Made by a program: the position numbers and the translations under genes. A stretch of 64,000 nucleotides of DNA from Gardnerella piotii (lineage in GTDB: Bacteria; Actinomycetota; Actinomycetes; Actinomycetales; Bifidobacteriaceae), in contig NZ_QJUV01000001.1 of assembly GCF_003397585.1 (NCBI RefSeq), positions 310,001-374,000 of the forward strand. Reading direction: 5' to 3'. Each line of letters begins with the position of its first letter. Position 1 is the stretch's first letter. The notes below the pieces were generated by a model. It saw only the letters and a list, made by a program, of their open reading frames with translations, made no database searches and was not told the DNA's origin. Of the stretch, positions 45,092 to 53,433 are shown in pieces.

Positions 45092-45628
45092 TTAATCGTT
45101 TTGATTTGCTAAATTAAATCCGCTAAAAGTAAAGCCAGGGCTTACAACGCAAGACACCAATACATCTGCGTTGCTAGGCACAGTTCGCTGCCATGTTCCA
45201 GCAGGAATCACAAGATGACCGCGCGTAAGTAAGTCGTTACCATCTTTAGTGTTTCCAAGCGTAAAACGTTGCAAATCCGCCTCTGCGCAAGGATTTTGGC
45301 TGCATCCGCCAAGTTCAATCGTAAGATTTGCTGGCCCATGCCAAAGCCAAATCTCGTCTGCATCAACTTTATGCCACGCGCTTGAATCGCCAGCTGGTAA
45401 AAGAAAATAAATAAGCGATGCTAGTGGTCTTGGAGCGCTGGCTGCGAAGTTTTCGTCAACTTGTGTATTAGTCGCGTTTGCGCTCGCGTCTGCGCTGTTA
45501 TTTGCGCTATATAACTGTGCTGCTTGCCAATCGCGAGCGTACCATCCGCCTTCTGGGTGTGCTTCTAAGTGCAATTCTTTAACAAGATTTTTTGCGTAAT
45601 CGCTCATATCTTCTAATTTAATGCTCAT
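45092..45628 (-). CDS. DUF985 cupin-fold protein
   Basis: 178 residues from ATG 45628 (AGGAG upstream). The cupin pattern is HPEGGWYARDW, LIYFLLPAGDSSAWHKVDAD, EIWLWHGPANLTIE, LVIPAGTWQRTV and SCVVSPGFTFSGF. Family function is not established. An Asn/Ala/Ser-rich loop (ANNSADASANATN-like) lies at about residues 40-60. It is 51 nt downstream of the amidohydrolase on the same strand and ends 1 nt from the convergent nucleosidase gene, so co-expression with the deaminase is likely. Confidence 0.8.
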   Translation of the reverse strand: MSIKLEDMSDYAKNLVKELHLEAHPEGGWYARDWQAAQLYSANNSADASANATNTQVDENFAASAPRPLASLIYFLLPAGDSSAWHKVDADEIWLWHGPANLTIELGGCSQNPCAEADLQRFTLGNTKDGNDLLTRGHLVIPAGTWQRTVPSNADVLVSCVVSPGFTFSGFNLANQND

Positions 45629-45679
45629 AATATCTCCTGATATTTTCTGATTTATTTTGCGAGACTTATTAGTCAAGAC

Positions 45680-47101
45680 TTATTGCGCAAAGGCGCCATT
45701 ATTGTACACAAGATTTCCAGATATTACTGTTGCTTTTGCGCTTCCTGCGCCGTGACGAACAAAATTGTGCAAAGTCTCTTCAACTCCTTGCGGCGAGCTT
45801 GTGTCTGTTGGAATGTTAAAGAATGCAAGGTCGGCCGTGGCTCCAGCATTAATTTGGCCAATTCTGTGCGGCCCTACGTGCAAGCCCATAACGCTTGCGC
45901 CGCCTAAAGTAAGCATGCGAATAATTCGATGTGTTAAATCATCTTTTCTATATCCTTGTGCTGTTGCTAAGTCGTAGATTTTTGCAGCATCGTCTAAAAC
46001 GTCTAAAGATGGAGAAGAAGATAGGGAATCCGTACCAATCGCAAGTAAGTTTCCTTCTTCCATATAGTCGCGAATTGGCGCGTCTCTCTCTGTAACAGTA
46101 ATGCGATTGGACCTTGGGCAAAGTGCCACTCCAACTCCGCGTTGGCGCAAAATCCTGCGGTCTTCGCCATCCGCCCAAACGCCGTGCGCAATATGAACGT
46201 CTGGCCCCAAAGACCCAAGCTGATCCAAAAACTGAATTGCAGATGCCGTCATTCCGTGCGATTTAAGTTCGCTATAGCTTTCCCAAACATTGCTATTCCA
46301 ATCTGGCGCAGAATACGTAGTTAGCGTATCTGCGTGATTTCCTGCCTCCATCGGCGTTTCGGCCAAGTGTATGTGCAAGCGCATGTTTAGCTGCCGCGCA
46401 ATGTCTGGCAAATCCACAAACGGCTCTGTTTCTAGGCTATAAGGCGCATGTGGGCTAATACCTATACTCGGTATGCTGCCGTTGTTCATCATTTGCCCAA
46501 GCATTTCTAGCAGCTTAGCGTAGCCTTCTTCCTTCCAATCAACGTTTTTCCAGCCCATTACCTCCCAATAGGCAATTCCGTGCATTCCCTGGCTTGCAAG
46601 CGCTCCAACCGCTTCAATATCGGTTACAATGTCGGCAGCTGCTGTTGTGCCAGATTCCACCATCATTCTTGCGCCTTCGTATGCAGAAGTCTTCCAAGTT
46701 GTTAGCGATGGATTTTTTTGTTTATCTTCTTGCAACTTGTCGTAAACAACGTTAAATCCTTGCTCCCAATCGTGGAAATTTCTATATTCTCCGCGTCCTA
46801 CGCTTGCCATATTTGTGTATTGCAAATGCGTGTGTGCATTAATAAGACCTGGCGTCATAAGACCGTGCCAATGCTTCTCGTTTCTAAACATTTGCATATA
46901 AGAATCGCTTGGCATCTCGTCTTTTAGAATATTAAGAACCCATTGACGCGTTCCAACGTGCACAACGCGTCCGTTAGATACAGCAACGGCACCTTCGGGG
47001 ATTATTGGCCCCGTTACTGGAATAACCATTGATGCACTGTATAGTGTGACTTCGCTAAGTGGTGTTGGGTGTGCAAGTTTGCGTATTGGGTCTGTAAGCA
47101 T
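45680..47101 (-). CDS. Amidohydrolase, SAH/aminofutalosine-type purine nucleoside deaminase
   Basis: 473 residues, amidohydrolase superfamily, metal-dependent TIM barrel. Metal ligands: His90/His92 in GLINAHTHLQYTNM, SPHAPYS, the HIHLAET histidine, IAHGVW, and Asp in AIGTDSLSSSPSLDVL. HLAET is the motif that holds the purine-deaminase Glu. The group includes SAH/MTA/5'-deoxyadenosine deaminases and aminofutalosine deaminase (MqnX), which turn 6-aminopurine nucleosides into 6-oxo forms. No menaquinone genes are seen, so an SAM-by-product substrate is favoured over aminofutalosine. It is 90 nt downstream of the SAHH-like gene. Confidence 0.8.
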   Translation of the reverse strand: MLTDPIRKLAHPTPLSEVTLYSASMVIPVTGPIIPEGAVAVSNGRVVHVGTRQWVLNILKDEMPSDSYMQMFRNEKHWHGLMTPGLINAHTHLQYTNMASVGRGEYRNFHDWEQGFNVVYDKLQEDKQKNPSLTTWKTSAYEGARMMVESGTTAAADIVTDIEAVGALASQGMHGIAYWEVMGWKNVDWKEEGYAKLLEMLGQMMNNGSIPSIGISPHAPYSLETEPFVDLPDIARQLNMRLHIHLAETPMEAGNHADTLTTYSAPDWNSNVWESYSELKSHGMTASAIQFLDQLGSLGPDVHIAHGVWADGEDRRILRQRGVGVALCPRSNRITVTERDAPIRDYMEEGNLLAIGTDSLSSSPSLDVLDDAAKIYDLATAQGYRKDDLTHRIIRMLTLGGASVMGLHVGPHRIGQINAGATADLAFFNIPTDTSSPQGVEETLHNFVRHGAGSAKATVISGNLVYNNGAFAQ

Positions 47102-47191
47102 TGTGTTCCTTAAGGAATTACGTTGTACTATTTTTGCTTTATTTATTCTATTATTGCTCAGATTTATTATGTTTTGGTTAATTGATTTATG

Positions 47192-48748
47192 CTAAATGTT
47201 TGCTTCTTCTGCAAATCGCGTTAAATCCCACTTATATCCGTTGTTTTTATTGGCTTCGCTTGCGCTATATCCGCGTTTTTCTAGTGCGATTCTTGCTATT
47301 TGATTATCGGAGCTTTCTGGCAATTGGTAGATTCCAGAATCAAGTCGATTTTCGTTATTTTTATTGCCATTTTTATTGCTATTGCCGTCTTTATTGCCGT
47401 CTTTATTGCCATTGTGCTCTAGCAAATACGCAACTGCGCTCACTTGAACAGCAAAACTAAAGTCCATAATCTCAATAGGATTTCCGCCGCCTGTAGTGTA
47501 ATTTGTGCCGTCTCCTTCGCTTATTAGCGTGATCTGCGGACCTAGTGGAACTTGGATTTTTCTTTGTGCTGTTCCAACAACTGGCTTAAAATCAGGGATT
47601 TCGTCTAATGCAATCTCGTTTGCAATTCCACCAATAACAGCCAAAATTGCGTTTTCTTGCATGTTTTGCATATTTTGCAATGTAATCGTGTGTCTAACGC
47701 CTGTTGCAGAAACAATCATATTGCTTTCTTTAACAGCGCATTCAAGATTTTTAGCTTCAAATCCGTCGAAAACTGCGCGTAAAGCTTGAACAGGATTTGT
47801 GTCGCAAATCGTAACTTTTGCACCCAATGCGCGTATTCTTAATGCAAATCCGCGGCCAACTGGTCCGTATCCAACAACAGTTACTTTAGCGTTTTCAAAG
47901 CATTCGCTTCCAAGAATTTGTTGCATTGTTGTAACGCATGTTTCTCCAGTTCCATGACGATTGTCAAAATCGGTTTTTAGAGCGCTATTATTTACTGCGA
48001 TTACGGGGTAGTGCAAGTGCCCAGCTTTTTGCATTGCTTCAAAAGCGCGCACTCCACTTGTTGTTTCTTCGGCAACGCCTATTAGATTTGCTGCGATTTG
48101 TGGGCGTTCTAGGCTTGCTAGGCGCGCAAAGCTTGCGCCATCGTCGATTATTATGTTTGGCTGTATTTCGTCTAGAAGTTTTAGAGCGCCTTCGTGCGTT
48201 TGCTCAGGAGACCAATCGCGGTTTGCTTGCACTAAAATGCCCTCTTTTTTAAGTTGATCTGCCACTCTCTGGTCGGTTTCGTCTGGGCTGCAAAAAACGC
48301 CAACAATCGCTCCGTGAGCGTGTAGCTCCCTCAGTAGCACGGCTGTTTTTGGCTCTAGCACAAGGCAAACAGCTATTCTAACGCCTTCTAGATTAAGGCC
48401 ATTTTCTTGTAAATTGTTAAGTAACGTGCGCATTACTGGCATGTGGCTTTGCGCGTAGTCAATGGCATCTTTTCCGCTTAAATTAGGCGCGTCTACAGTG
48501 GTCTCTAGGTTTTTTGCGCATATTTTTACGCAAAAATCAGCATCTTCCTTAGAATTTACGGGAATTATTCCCCAAGATTGCGCATTTTGCAAGAATTTTT
48601 GCACATTGCTATTGTTGTCGCTATTGATGTTGTTGATGTTAATGTTGTTGTTTTCTTTATTTTCATCTTCAATAAACACTCGCGAACCTGCAAGCGAGCG
48701 ATTAGTTTTTTGTGATGTAAAAGCAGCCCATTTGCTAAAGTCAACCAT
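47192..48748 (-). CDS. S-adenosylhomocysteine hydrolase-like protein with altered substrate site
   Basis: 518 residues from ATG 48748. Residues 1-90 are an extra Asn-rich N-terminal region. From about 97 the archaeal/Thermotoga-type SAHH fold is clear: AEETTSGV (Glu228), NNSALKTDFDNRHGTGE (Lys258, Asp262, Asn263) and the NAD site VVGYGPVGRG. The position of the conserved substrate-site His (human His55, CLHMTVETA) is Val130 in VCLVLEPKTA, and STQD is replaced by ETDQ. A repeat-encoded insertion of 22 residues (NGNKDGNKDGNSNKN...) lies near 446-467. The C-terminus lacks the YRY tail. It could hydrolyse S-inosylhomocysteine. An alternative start is ATG 48760. Confidence 0.78.
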   Translation of the reverse strand: MVDFSKWAAFTSQKTNRSLAGSRVFIEDENKENNNININNINSDNNSNVQKFLQNAQSWGIIPVNSKEDADFCVKICAKNLETTVDAPNLSGKDAIDYAQSHMPVMRTLLNNLQENGLNLEGVRIAVCLVLEPKTAVLLRELHAHGAIVGVFCSPDETDQRVADQLKKEGILVQANRDWSPEQTHEGALKLLDEIQPNIIIDDGASFARLASLERPQIAANLIGVAEETTSGVRAFEAMQKAGHLHYPVIAVNNSALKTDFDNRHGTGETCVTTMQQILGSECFENAKVTVVGYGPVGRGFALRIRALGAKVTICDTNPVQALRAVFDGFEAKNLECAVKESNMIVSATGVRHTITLQNMQNMQENAILAVIGGIANEIALDEIPDFKPVVGTAQRKIQVPLGPQITLISEGDGTNYTTGGGNPIEIMDFSFAVQVSAVAYLLEHNGNKDGNKDGNSNKNGNKNNENRLDSGIYQLPESSDNQIARIALEKRGYSASEANKNNGYKWDLTRFAEEANI

Positions 48749-48768
48749 ATTAATCTCCATTAATCTCC
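48749..48768 (-). repeat. Perfect 10-nt duplication of the SAHH-like ribosome-binding site
   Basis: GGAGATTAAT occurs twice in tandem on the minus strand (48768-48759 and 48758-48749), followed by ATGG. The duplication creates two possible Shine-Dalgarno/ATG pairs (ATG 48760 with 4-nt spacing, ATG 48748 with 6-nt spacing); I prefer the latter. Confidence 0.8.
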
Positions 48769-50201
48769 TACAATCCCAGCGCGCTCAACGCTTCTTTAAG
48801 ATTATTTACTTCAACTACATCAATTCCTGCAACGTGAATCTTTTTTTGCAAATGGCAAACAATCGCACGTTTATAGCCAATTCTTGCAGCTTCTTTAAGT
48901 CTAGTTTCCATTCTAGAAGCCGATCGAACTTGGCCAGTCAAGCTAATCTCGCCAATTGCGCATGTAAAAGGTAAAACTGGCTTATTTTTTGCAGCGCTTG
49001 CAAGGGACGCCACTATTGCTAAATCGCAAGAAGGCTCTTTTGCTTTAGCGCCAGCAATCGTAGAAACGTAAATGTCTTTAGCAAGAAGATTTAATCCGCC
49101 ATGCCTATATAAAACTGCTGTAAGCATAGCGATTCTATTTGTATCTACTCCCGAAACTGCACGTCTAGGAGCAGGCAGAACAGAGTCTGTAACAAGCGCT
49201 TGAACCTCAATAGCAAGGCTTCGATTGCCCTCTAAAGTAAGCGTTACGCATGTGCCTTCGTTTTTGCAATCCTCGTTAGAAGACAAAAACAGGCCAGAAG
49301 GGTCGGGGACTTCTTCAATACCACATCCGCTCATATCGAAGCATCCAACTTCGTCTGTAGGTCCAAAACGATTTTTAACAGCGCGAAGCATGCGCAATGC
49401 CGTTTGACTATCTCCTTCAAATTGGCAAACTGTGTCTACAAGATGTTCAAGCGTGCGCGGACCTGCAATCGAGCCGTCTTTTGTAACGTGACCAACTAAA
49501 AGCACTGGAATATTACAAGTTTTAGCAACGTCAATAAGCGCGCTAGCTACTTCTCTAACTTGAGTGGAGCCTCCTGTAATGCCATCAACATCGCTAGAAA
49601 CAATAGTTTGTGCTGAATCAACAATTGCAAGTGTTGGCTTATACTTTTCGATTAATGCTAAAGCTGTGTTTAAGTCTGTTGTAGAAGCAAGAAGAAGATT
49701 TTGACTTATAGCGTTTATGCGTGATGCGCGCAATTTTACTTGCGACTTTGATTCTTCGCCAGAAATGTATAGGACTATGCTTTCTTTGGATTCGCCGCCA
49801 TTTTTAGCTACTTTTCCAGCGGTTTCTAAAAGCAGAGTAGACTTTCCGATTCCTGGCTCGCCTGCTATAAGCGTTACGGACCCTGGAACAAGGCCTCCGC
49901 CTAAAACGCGGTCAAATTCGCTAAATCCCGTGTGTATTCTAATTCCATTATCTGCTTGAATGCTGCTAATCGGCTGTGCGTCTACGCTGGAATCGATGTT
50001 TAATGCGGCAATCGCGTTTGTTTTTGCGCTTCTTGAATTTCTAGACGATCTTAAAGCTTTAGAAACGCCACTTTGCAACTTTGGCTCGCTAAACTCGCTT
50101 AGCGTACCCCATTCGCCGCATTCTGGGCAGCGGCCGTACCATTTTGACCCACTCCAACCACATTCGGAGCACAAGTAATAAGTAGAAGATTTTGCAGCCA
50201 T
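48768..50201 (-). CDS. radA: DNA repair protein RadA
   Basis: 477 residues. The zinc finger uses Cys11, Cys14, Cys25, Cys28 (CSECGWSG and CPECGEWG). The RecA-like ATPase has Walker A GEPGIGKST, and KNRFGPTDEVGCFDM is the RadA-specific KNRFG motif. A Lon-like C-terminal domain follows. RadA is a branch-migration helicase acting in recombination. Starts MAAKSSTYYL. The SAHH-like gene follows within 20 nt. Confidence 0.96.
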   Translation of the reverse strand: MAAKSSTYYLCSECGWSGSKWYGRCPECGEWGTLSEFSEPKLQSGVSKALRSSRNSRSAKTNAIAALNIDSSVDAQPISSIQADNGIRIHTGFSEFDRVLGGGLVPGSVTLIAGEPGIGKSTLLLETAGKVAKNGGESKESIVLYISGEESKSQVKLRASRINAISQNLLLASTTDLNTALALIEKYKPTLAIVDSAQTIVSSDVDGITGGSTQVREVASALIDVAKTCNIPVLLVGHVTKDGSIAGPRTLEHLVDTVCQFEGDSQTALRMLRAVKNRFGPTDEVGCFDMSGCGIEEVPDPSGLFLSSNEDCKNEGTCVTLTLEGNRSLAIEVQALVTDSVLPAPRRAVSGVDTNRIAMLTAVLYRHGGLNLLAKDIYVSTIAGAKAKEPSCDLAIVASLASAAKNKPVLPFTCAIGEISLTGQVRSASRMETRLKEAARIGYKRAIVCHLQKKIHVAGIDVVEVNNLKEALSALGL

Positions 50202-50292
50202 GATTTGACGCTAGCTGCATTTATAGACATTTTGCCGTCATACTTTTGTGAGATAATCCAAGTATGTTTAACAGTGTTATGTGGGGTAAAAA

Positions 50293-50925
50293 ATGAATTC
50301 TTATACAAATAATTCTTCTACTTCTTCGCAAGGATTTTCTGCGTCTCATAACAATTTACGAAAAGTGCTTATTGTTGCATTAATAGTTGTTGTTTTGGCA
50401 ATTGTTTCCGCGTTTGTTTGGCCAGGTTGGGCGTTAAATCACCAGCAAAATACGCAACCCGCTAAAACGCAAGTGCCTTCTGCAAAAACGCCATCTATTA
50501 AGGCTAAAGATTTGCCTAGCACGTCTACTGCGCTGTTAAAAGCTATGCCAGATACTGTTCTTGATTTTGCGCGTGTTGATGCTTCTGCTAGCGCAAAATG
50601 GTCTTCGGCTTCTCCTTTAGAAGAATACACAGTTAAGTATTCAACTGGAGAATCTGGAAGTGATGTTTCGCTTGTTGTTGCTCAATGGAGCAGTCGCGAC
50701 CTAGCGAATAAGCAATATGAGCTTTTGCTAGATGGATTAAGTGGGGTAGATGTTGCTTCTGGAAAAATTCAAGTTTCTGGAAAAACCACTGGCAGCTATG
50801 TGTTAAAGACTGAGTCGGGCAATAAAGCTAAAGCTAGTGCCATTTGGCAAAACGACACAGCTGTGTTTGAGTTAACCGGATCAAAGCAATCTGTTGAAAG
50901 ATTCTATAAGCAATTTCCAATGTAA
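50293..50925 (+). CDS. Membrane-anchored extracytoplasmic protein, unknown function
   Basis: 210 residues. A Ser/Asn/Thr-rich cytosolic N-terminus of 22 residues precedes a single membrane helix (residues about 23-45, LRKVLIVALIVVVLAIVSAF). Then come a Pro/Lys/Thr linker and a domain of about 130 residues, LLKAMPDTVLDFARVDASAS to VERFYKQFPM, with alternating beta-type hydrophobicity. No family is recognised with confidence. Divergent from radA and upstream of bS22. Confidence 0.65.
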   Translation: MNSYTNNSSTSSQGFSASHNNLRKVLIVALIVVVLAIVSAFVWPGWALNHQQNTQPAKTQVPSAKTPSIKAKDLPSTSTALLKAMPDTVLDFARVDASASAKWSSASPLEEYTVKYSTGESGSDVSLVVAQWSSRDLANKQYELLLDGLSGVDVASGKIQVSGKTTGSYVLKTESGNKAKASAIWQNDTAVFELTGSKQSVERFYKQFPM

Positions 50926-51095
50926 ACTTTGCAAAATATAAGCTGTTTTGCATGTGTTTTGTATGTGTTTAACGTATGGTTTTGCGCATGTTTTGCATGT
51001 GTTTTTGTAAAACTTTGCTTTAGGATTTTCCAAAGTCGTCAAAACGGTGTAACATTAGGCAAGTTGCACACTTTACATATGAATGGAGGCTTCAG

Positions 51096-51185
51096 ATGGG
51101 TTCTGTCATCAAGAAGCGCCGCAAGCGGATGAGCAAGAAGAAGCACCGCAAACTGCTGCGTAAGACTCGTCATCAGCGTAAGTAA
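51096..51185 (+). CDS. Small basic ribosomal protein bS22 (AURKAIP1/COX24 family)
   Basis: 29 residues, beginning [20 protein letters not shown] and ending RKTRHQRK, almost identical to the actinobacterial bS22 found in mycobacterial 30S subunits. It is a few residues shorter at the C-terminus than the mycobacterial form. ATG 51096 follows GGAGG by the usual spacing. A terminator follows directly. Confidence 0.9.
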   Translation: MGSVIKKRRKRMSKKKHRKLLRKTRHQRK

Positions 51186-51228
51186 TGCTGTTTGGCGCGC
51201 CTGCCCGTTTGGGCACGTAATACTTTTG

Positions 51229-51259
51229 AAAGCGTTGGATTTTTCCAGCGCTTTTTTTT
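51229..51259 (+). terminator. Terminator of bS22 gene
   Basis: AAGCGTTGGA / TCCAGCGCTT hairpin followed by TTTTTT. Confidence 0.85.
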
Positions 51260-51297
51260 ATTACGATTGAAAATTACCCTGATTGAAGAATGTAAAA

Positions 51298-51352
51298 AAT
51301 TTCCCGAAAATGTACGTAAAACAGTGGATTTTACGTACACTCTCGGGAAATT
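51298..51352 (-). terminator. Long hairpin, probable rpiA terminator
   Basis: AATTTCCCGA and TGTACGTAAAA (51298-51307 and 51311-51321) pair perfectly with TTTTACGTACA and TCGGGAAATT (51329-51339 and 51343-51352); only a 3x3 internal loop interrupts 21 bp. Read on the minus strand it ends in AAATTTTTTACA, a T run, so it fits rpiA termination. Confidence 0.75.
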
Positions 51353-51377
51353 ATTGGTTAAATATTAGATATGCCGT

Positions 51378-52076
51378 TTACTTATTTGGGTTTGTAAGCG
51401 TGCGTGGGCCGTTTGGATCTCCAACAATCACAGTATCAACCATGTTAAGGAACAGTCCGTGTTCAACGACGCCAACAGTTTCAATCAAGTCTTTAGCAAG
51501 CTCTTGTGGGTGGTCGATGCGCTCCAAGTGCAAGTCAACAACAAAGTTGTTCTCGTCTGTGCGCACTTCTTTGCCGTTTGCATCCAAGCGCAAAACTGGC
51601 TTGTATCCGCGCTTCTCGAACTTGCGAATCACTTGAGCAGAACCAAATGGAATCACTTCAACAGGCAGTGGGAACTTGCCGATTGTGTCTACAACCTTGC
51701 TTGCGTCAACAATCCACACAATGCGGTCGGAGTTGATTGCAACAATCTTTTCCCAAAGAAGAGCTGCGCCGCCGCCCTTAATGCCGTTAAAGTTCTTATC
51801 AACTTCGTCTGATCCGTCAATTGTAACGTCAATATGGTCAACATCGTTAATATCTAGAATCTTAATTCCGTAGCTTTCTGCCTGCTCTTGCGTGCGACGA
51901 GAAGTTGTAACTCCCGTAAAGCTCAAGCCTTCTTCTTTAACTCTGCGGCCAAGCTCGTCTACTAAGAAGCGCACTGTAGAGCCAGTGCCAAGTCCAACCA
52001 TCATGCCATTTTGTACGATTTTTGCGGCCTCAATGCCAGCTGCTTTCTTTAGCGCGTCTTGTTGTGCTTTATCCAT
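51378..52076 (-). CDS. rpiA: Ribose-5-phosphate isomerase A
   Basis: 232 residues. GLGTGSTVRFLVDELG is the phosphate-binding turn; DVTIDGSDEVDKNFNGIKGG holds the catalytic acidic residues and GGGAALLWEKIVA follows. It interconverts ribulose- and ribose-5-phosphate in the pentose phosphate/bifid-shunt network. Single gene, with a long hairpin terminator. Confidence 0.96.
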   Translation of the reverse strand: MDKAQQDALKKAAGIEAAKIVQNGMMVGLGTGSTVRFLVDELGRRVKEEGLSFTGVTTSRRTQEQAESYGIKILDINDVDHIDVTIDGSDEVDKNFNGIKGGGAALLWEKIVAINSDRIVWIVDASKVVDTIGKFPLPVEVIPFGSAQVIRKFEKRGYKPVLRLDANGKEVRTDENNFVVDLHLERIDHPQELAKDLIETVGVVEHGLFLNMVDTVIVGDPNGPRTLTNPNK

Positions 52077-52209
52077 TTGTGCCTACTTTCTTGCTTTTGG
52101 CAGGTTGTTACCACGCTATTTTGCGCGATTATGTGCGATTTTTAGCGATTGCTAATCGCATCTGTTCCATACATATTACATATTAGTCTGCTTTAAGATT
52201 TTTGTTTTG

Positions 52210-53307
52210 TTATTTTTCGCATTTGTTTGCGTTTGTTTGCATATAAAATTCGCTTGGCTCTAGGTTAAAAGTGCCATCTGGCATAACGTATCCGCTTAAC
52301 TGTATTGTGCCTGTTATAAATCGTGGATTCCCGTTAAAACTTGGGCTTGTGTTTGGAGCAGGCGTAAATTGCAATGTTCCGCATACGCGTAATCCTGGAA
52401 CTGTTTTATATTTTTGTTCTGATTTATTTTGTGATTCGTTATTTTGTGATTCGTTATTTTCATGCAAATCTTCGGTTGCTTGCGATTCGTCTGTGCCTTT
52501 TGGTTTGTATGTGTCTTTTGATTCTTCTGTGGCTGGCGATTCATCATTTGTATTAATGATTTTTGTAGTTAAATCGCAAGCAGCGTTGTTATTTGCGTAG
52601 TGAGTGGTGGCAGCATCGCTAAATGTTTCACACTCTGTTTCACGGCTTGTTTCGCGCGTATTATCGCCATTAAAATCAGGATTAATATCTTCTCCAACGC
52701 ATCTGCCAATGTGGTATTCGCTACTAGAAATTGTGCCGTCTAATAGCATTTTTGCGTCTTGCGGAACGTCAACGCCATCTGAATATGTAGAAGAAATCAA
52801 CGATTTCCATCCTTCTAATGGCAAATATCCATCCTTCAATTTGCTTCGGCAATCTTCAGCATAAGTTCTAGCAAGCTCGTCAACTTTCTCGTTTCCCGCG
52901 TTTCCAGCGTGTCCCTTAACCCAAACAAACTTAACGGAGCCTTTACGCTTACAAATCTCCGAATCGATTGCGCGAATAAGTTCTGCATTTTTTACAGGCT
53001 CTTTTTTGGAGTTTTTCCAACCGTTCTTTTTCCAACCGTGAATCCAGGTTGTTGCACAATTAATCGCATATTGCGAGTCGCTTTCGATTGTTAAAGGCTC
53101 GCTTCCAGGGTGTGCTCGCAAAGCTTCTAGAACTGCGCATAATTCGCCTATTTGATTCGTGCCGTTAGTAGCTCCGCCTGCATCTGCGTTTCCAGTGTGA
53201 TTGTGCTCGTGAGCGTTGCCCGCTTCGTCTATGTGGTCTGCCCAAGCCCATCCCATTGATCCGTTTGGGTTTCCCAGAGCAGATCCGTCTGTAGAAACAA
53301 CAATCAT
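52210..53307 (-). CDS. RNase HI with long C-terminal extension
   Basis: 365 residues from ATG 53307 (GAAAGG upstream). The N-terminal 160 residues are RNase HI: Asp7 in VVSTDGSALGNPNG, Glu55 in NQIGELCAVLEALR, Asp77 in IESDSQYAINC, and VWVKGHAGNAGNEKVDELAR with the basic-loop His and last Asp. The family cleaves RNA in RNA-DNA hybrids. A further ~205 residues follow: a basic/hydrophobic stretch, a repeat-encoded acidic Asn/Ser/Glu segment (NNESQNNESQNKSEQ), and a C-terminal block GLRVCGTLQFTPAPN...LEPSEFYMQ of unknown role. A terminator hairpin directly precedes its ribosome-binding site. Confidence 0.85.
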   Translation of the reverse strand: MIVVSTDGSALGNPNGSMGWAWADHIDEAGNAHEHNHTGNADAGGATNGTNQIGELCAVLEALRAHPGSEPLTIESDSQYAINCATTWIHGWKKNGWKNSKKEPVKNAELIRAIDSEICKRKGSVKFVWVKGHAGNAGNEKVDELARTYAEDCRSKLKDGYLPLEGWKSLISSTYSDGVDVPQDAKMLLDGTISSSEYHIGRCVGEDINPDFNGDNTRETSRETECETFSDAATTHYANNNAACDLTTKIINTNDESPATEESKDTYKPKGTDESQATEDLHENNESQNNESQNKSEQKYKTVPGLRVCGTLQFTPAPNTSPSFNGNPRFITGTIQLSGYVMPDGTFNLEPSEFYMQTNANKCEK

Positions 53308-53320
53308 TGTAAAACCTTTC

Positions 53321-53354
53321 AAAAAATGCGCTGGCAGCATAGCAACCAGCGCAT
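53321..53354 (-). terminator. pgm terminator abutting the RNase HI ribosome-binding site
   Basis: On the minus strand ATGCGCTGG (53354-53346) pairs with CCAGCGCAT (53334-53326), followed by TTTTTT and immediately GAAAGG, the Shine-Dalgarno of the RNase HI gene. Confidence 0.75.
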
Positions 53355-53364
53355 ATAGAAGCTG

Positions 53365-53421
53365 TTAACTTCGACTAATCGTAAATCAACTTCGACTAAT
53401 CTCAGTCAATTTTAACTAATC
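53365..53421. repeat. About 20-nt tandem repeats between pgm and the RNase HI gene
   Basis: AACTTCGACTAATC at 53367-53380 and 53388-53401, and the diverged AATTTTAACTAATC at 53408-53421, at a period of 20-21 nt. Confidence 0.75.
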
Positions 53422-53433
53422 GCAATTAAAGCG

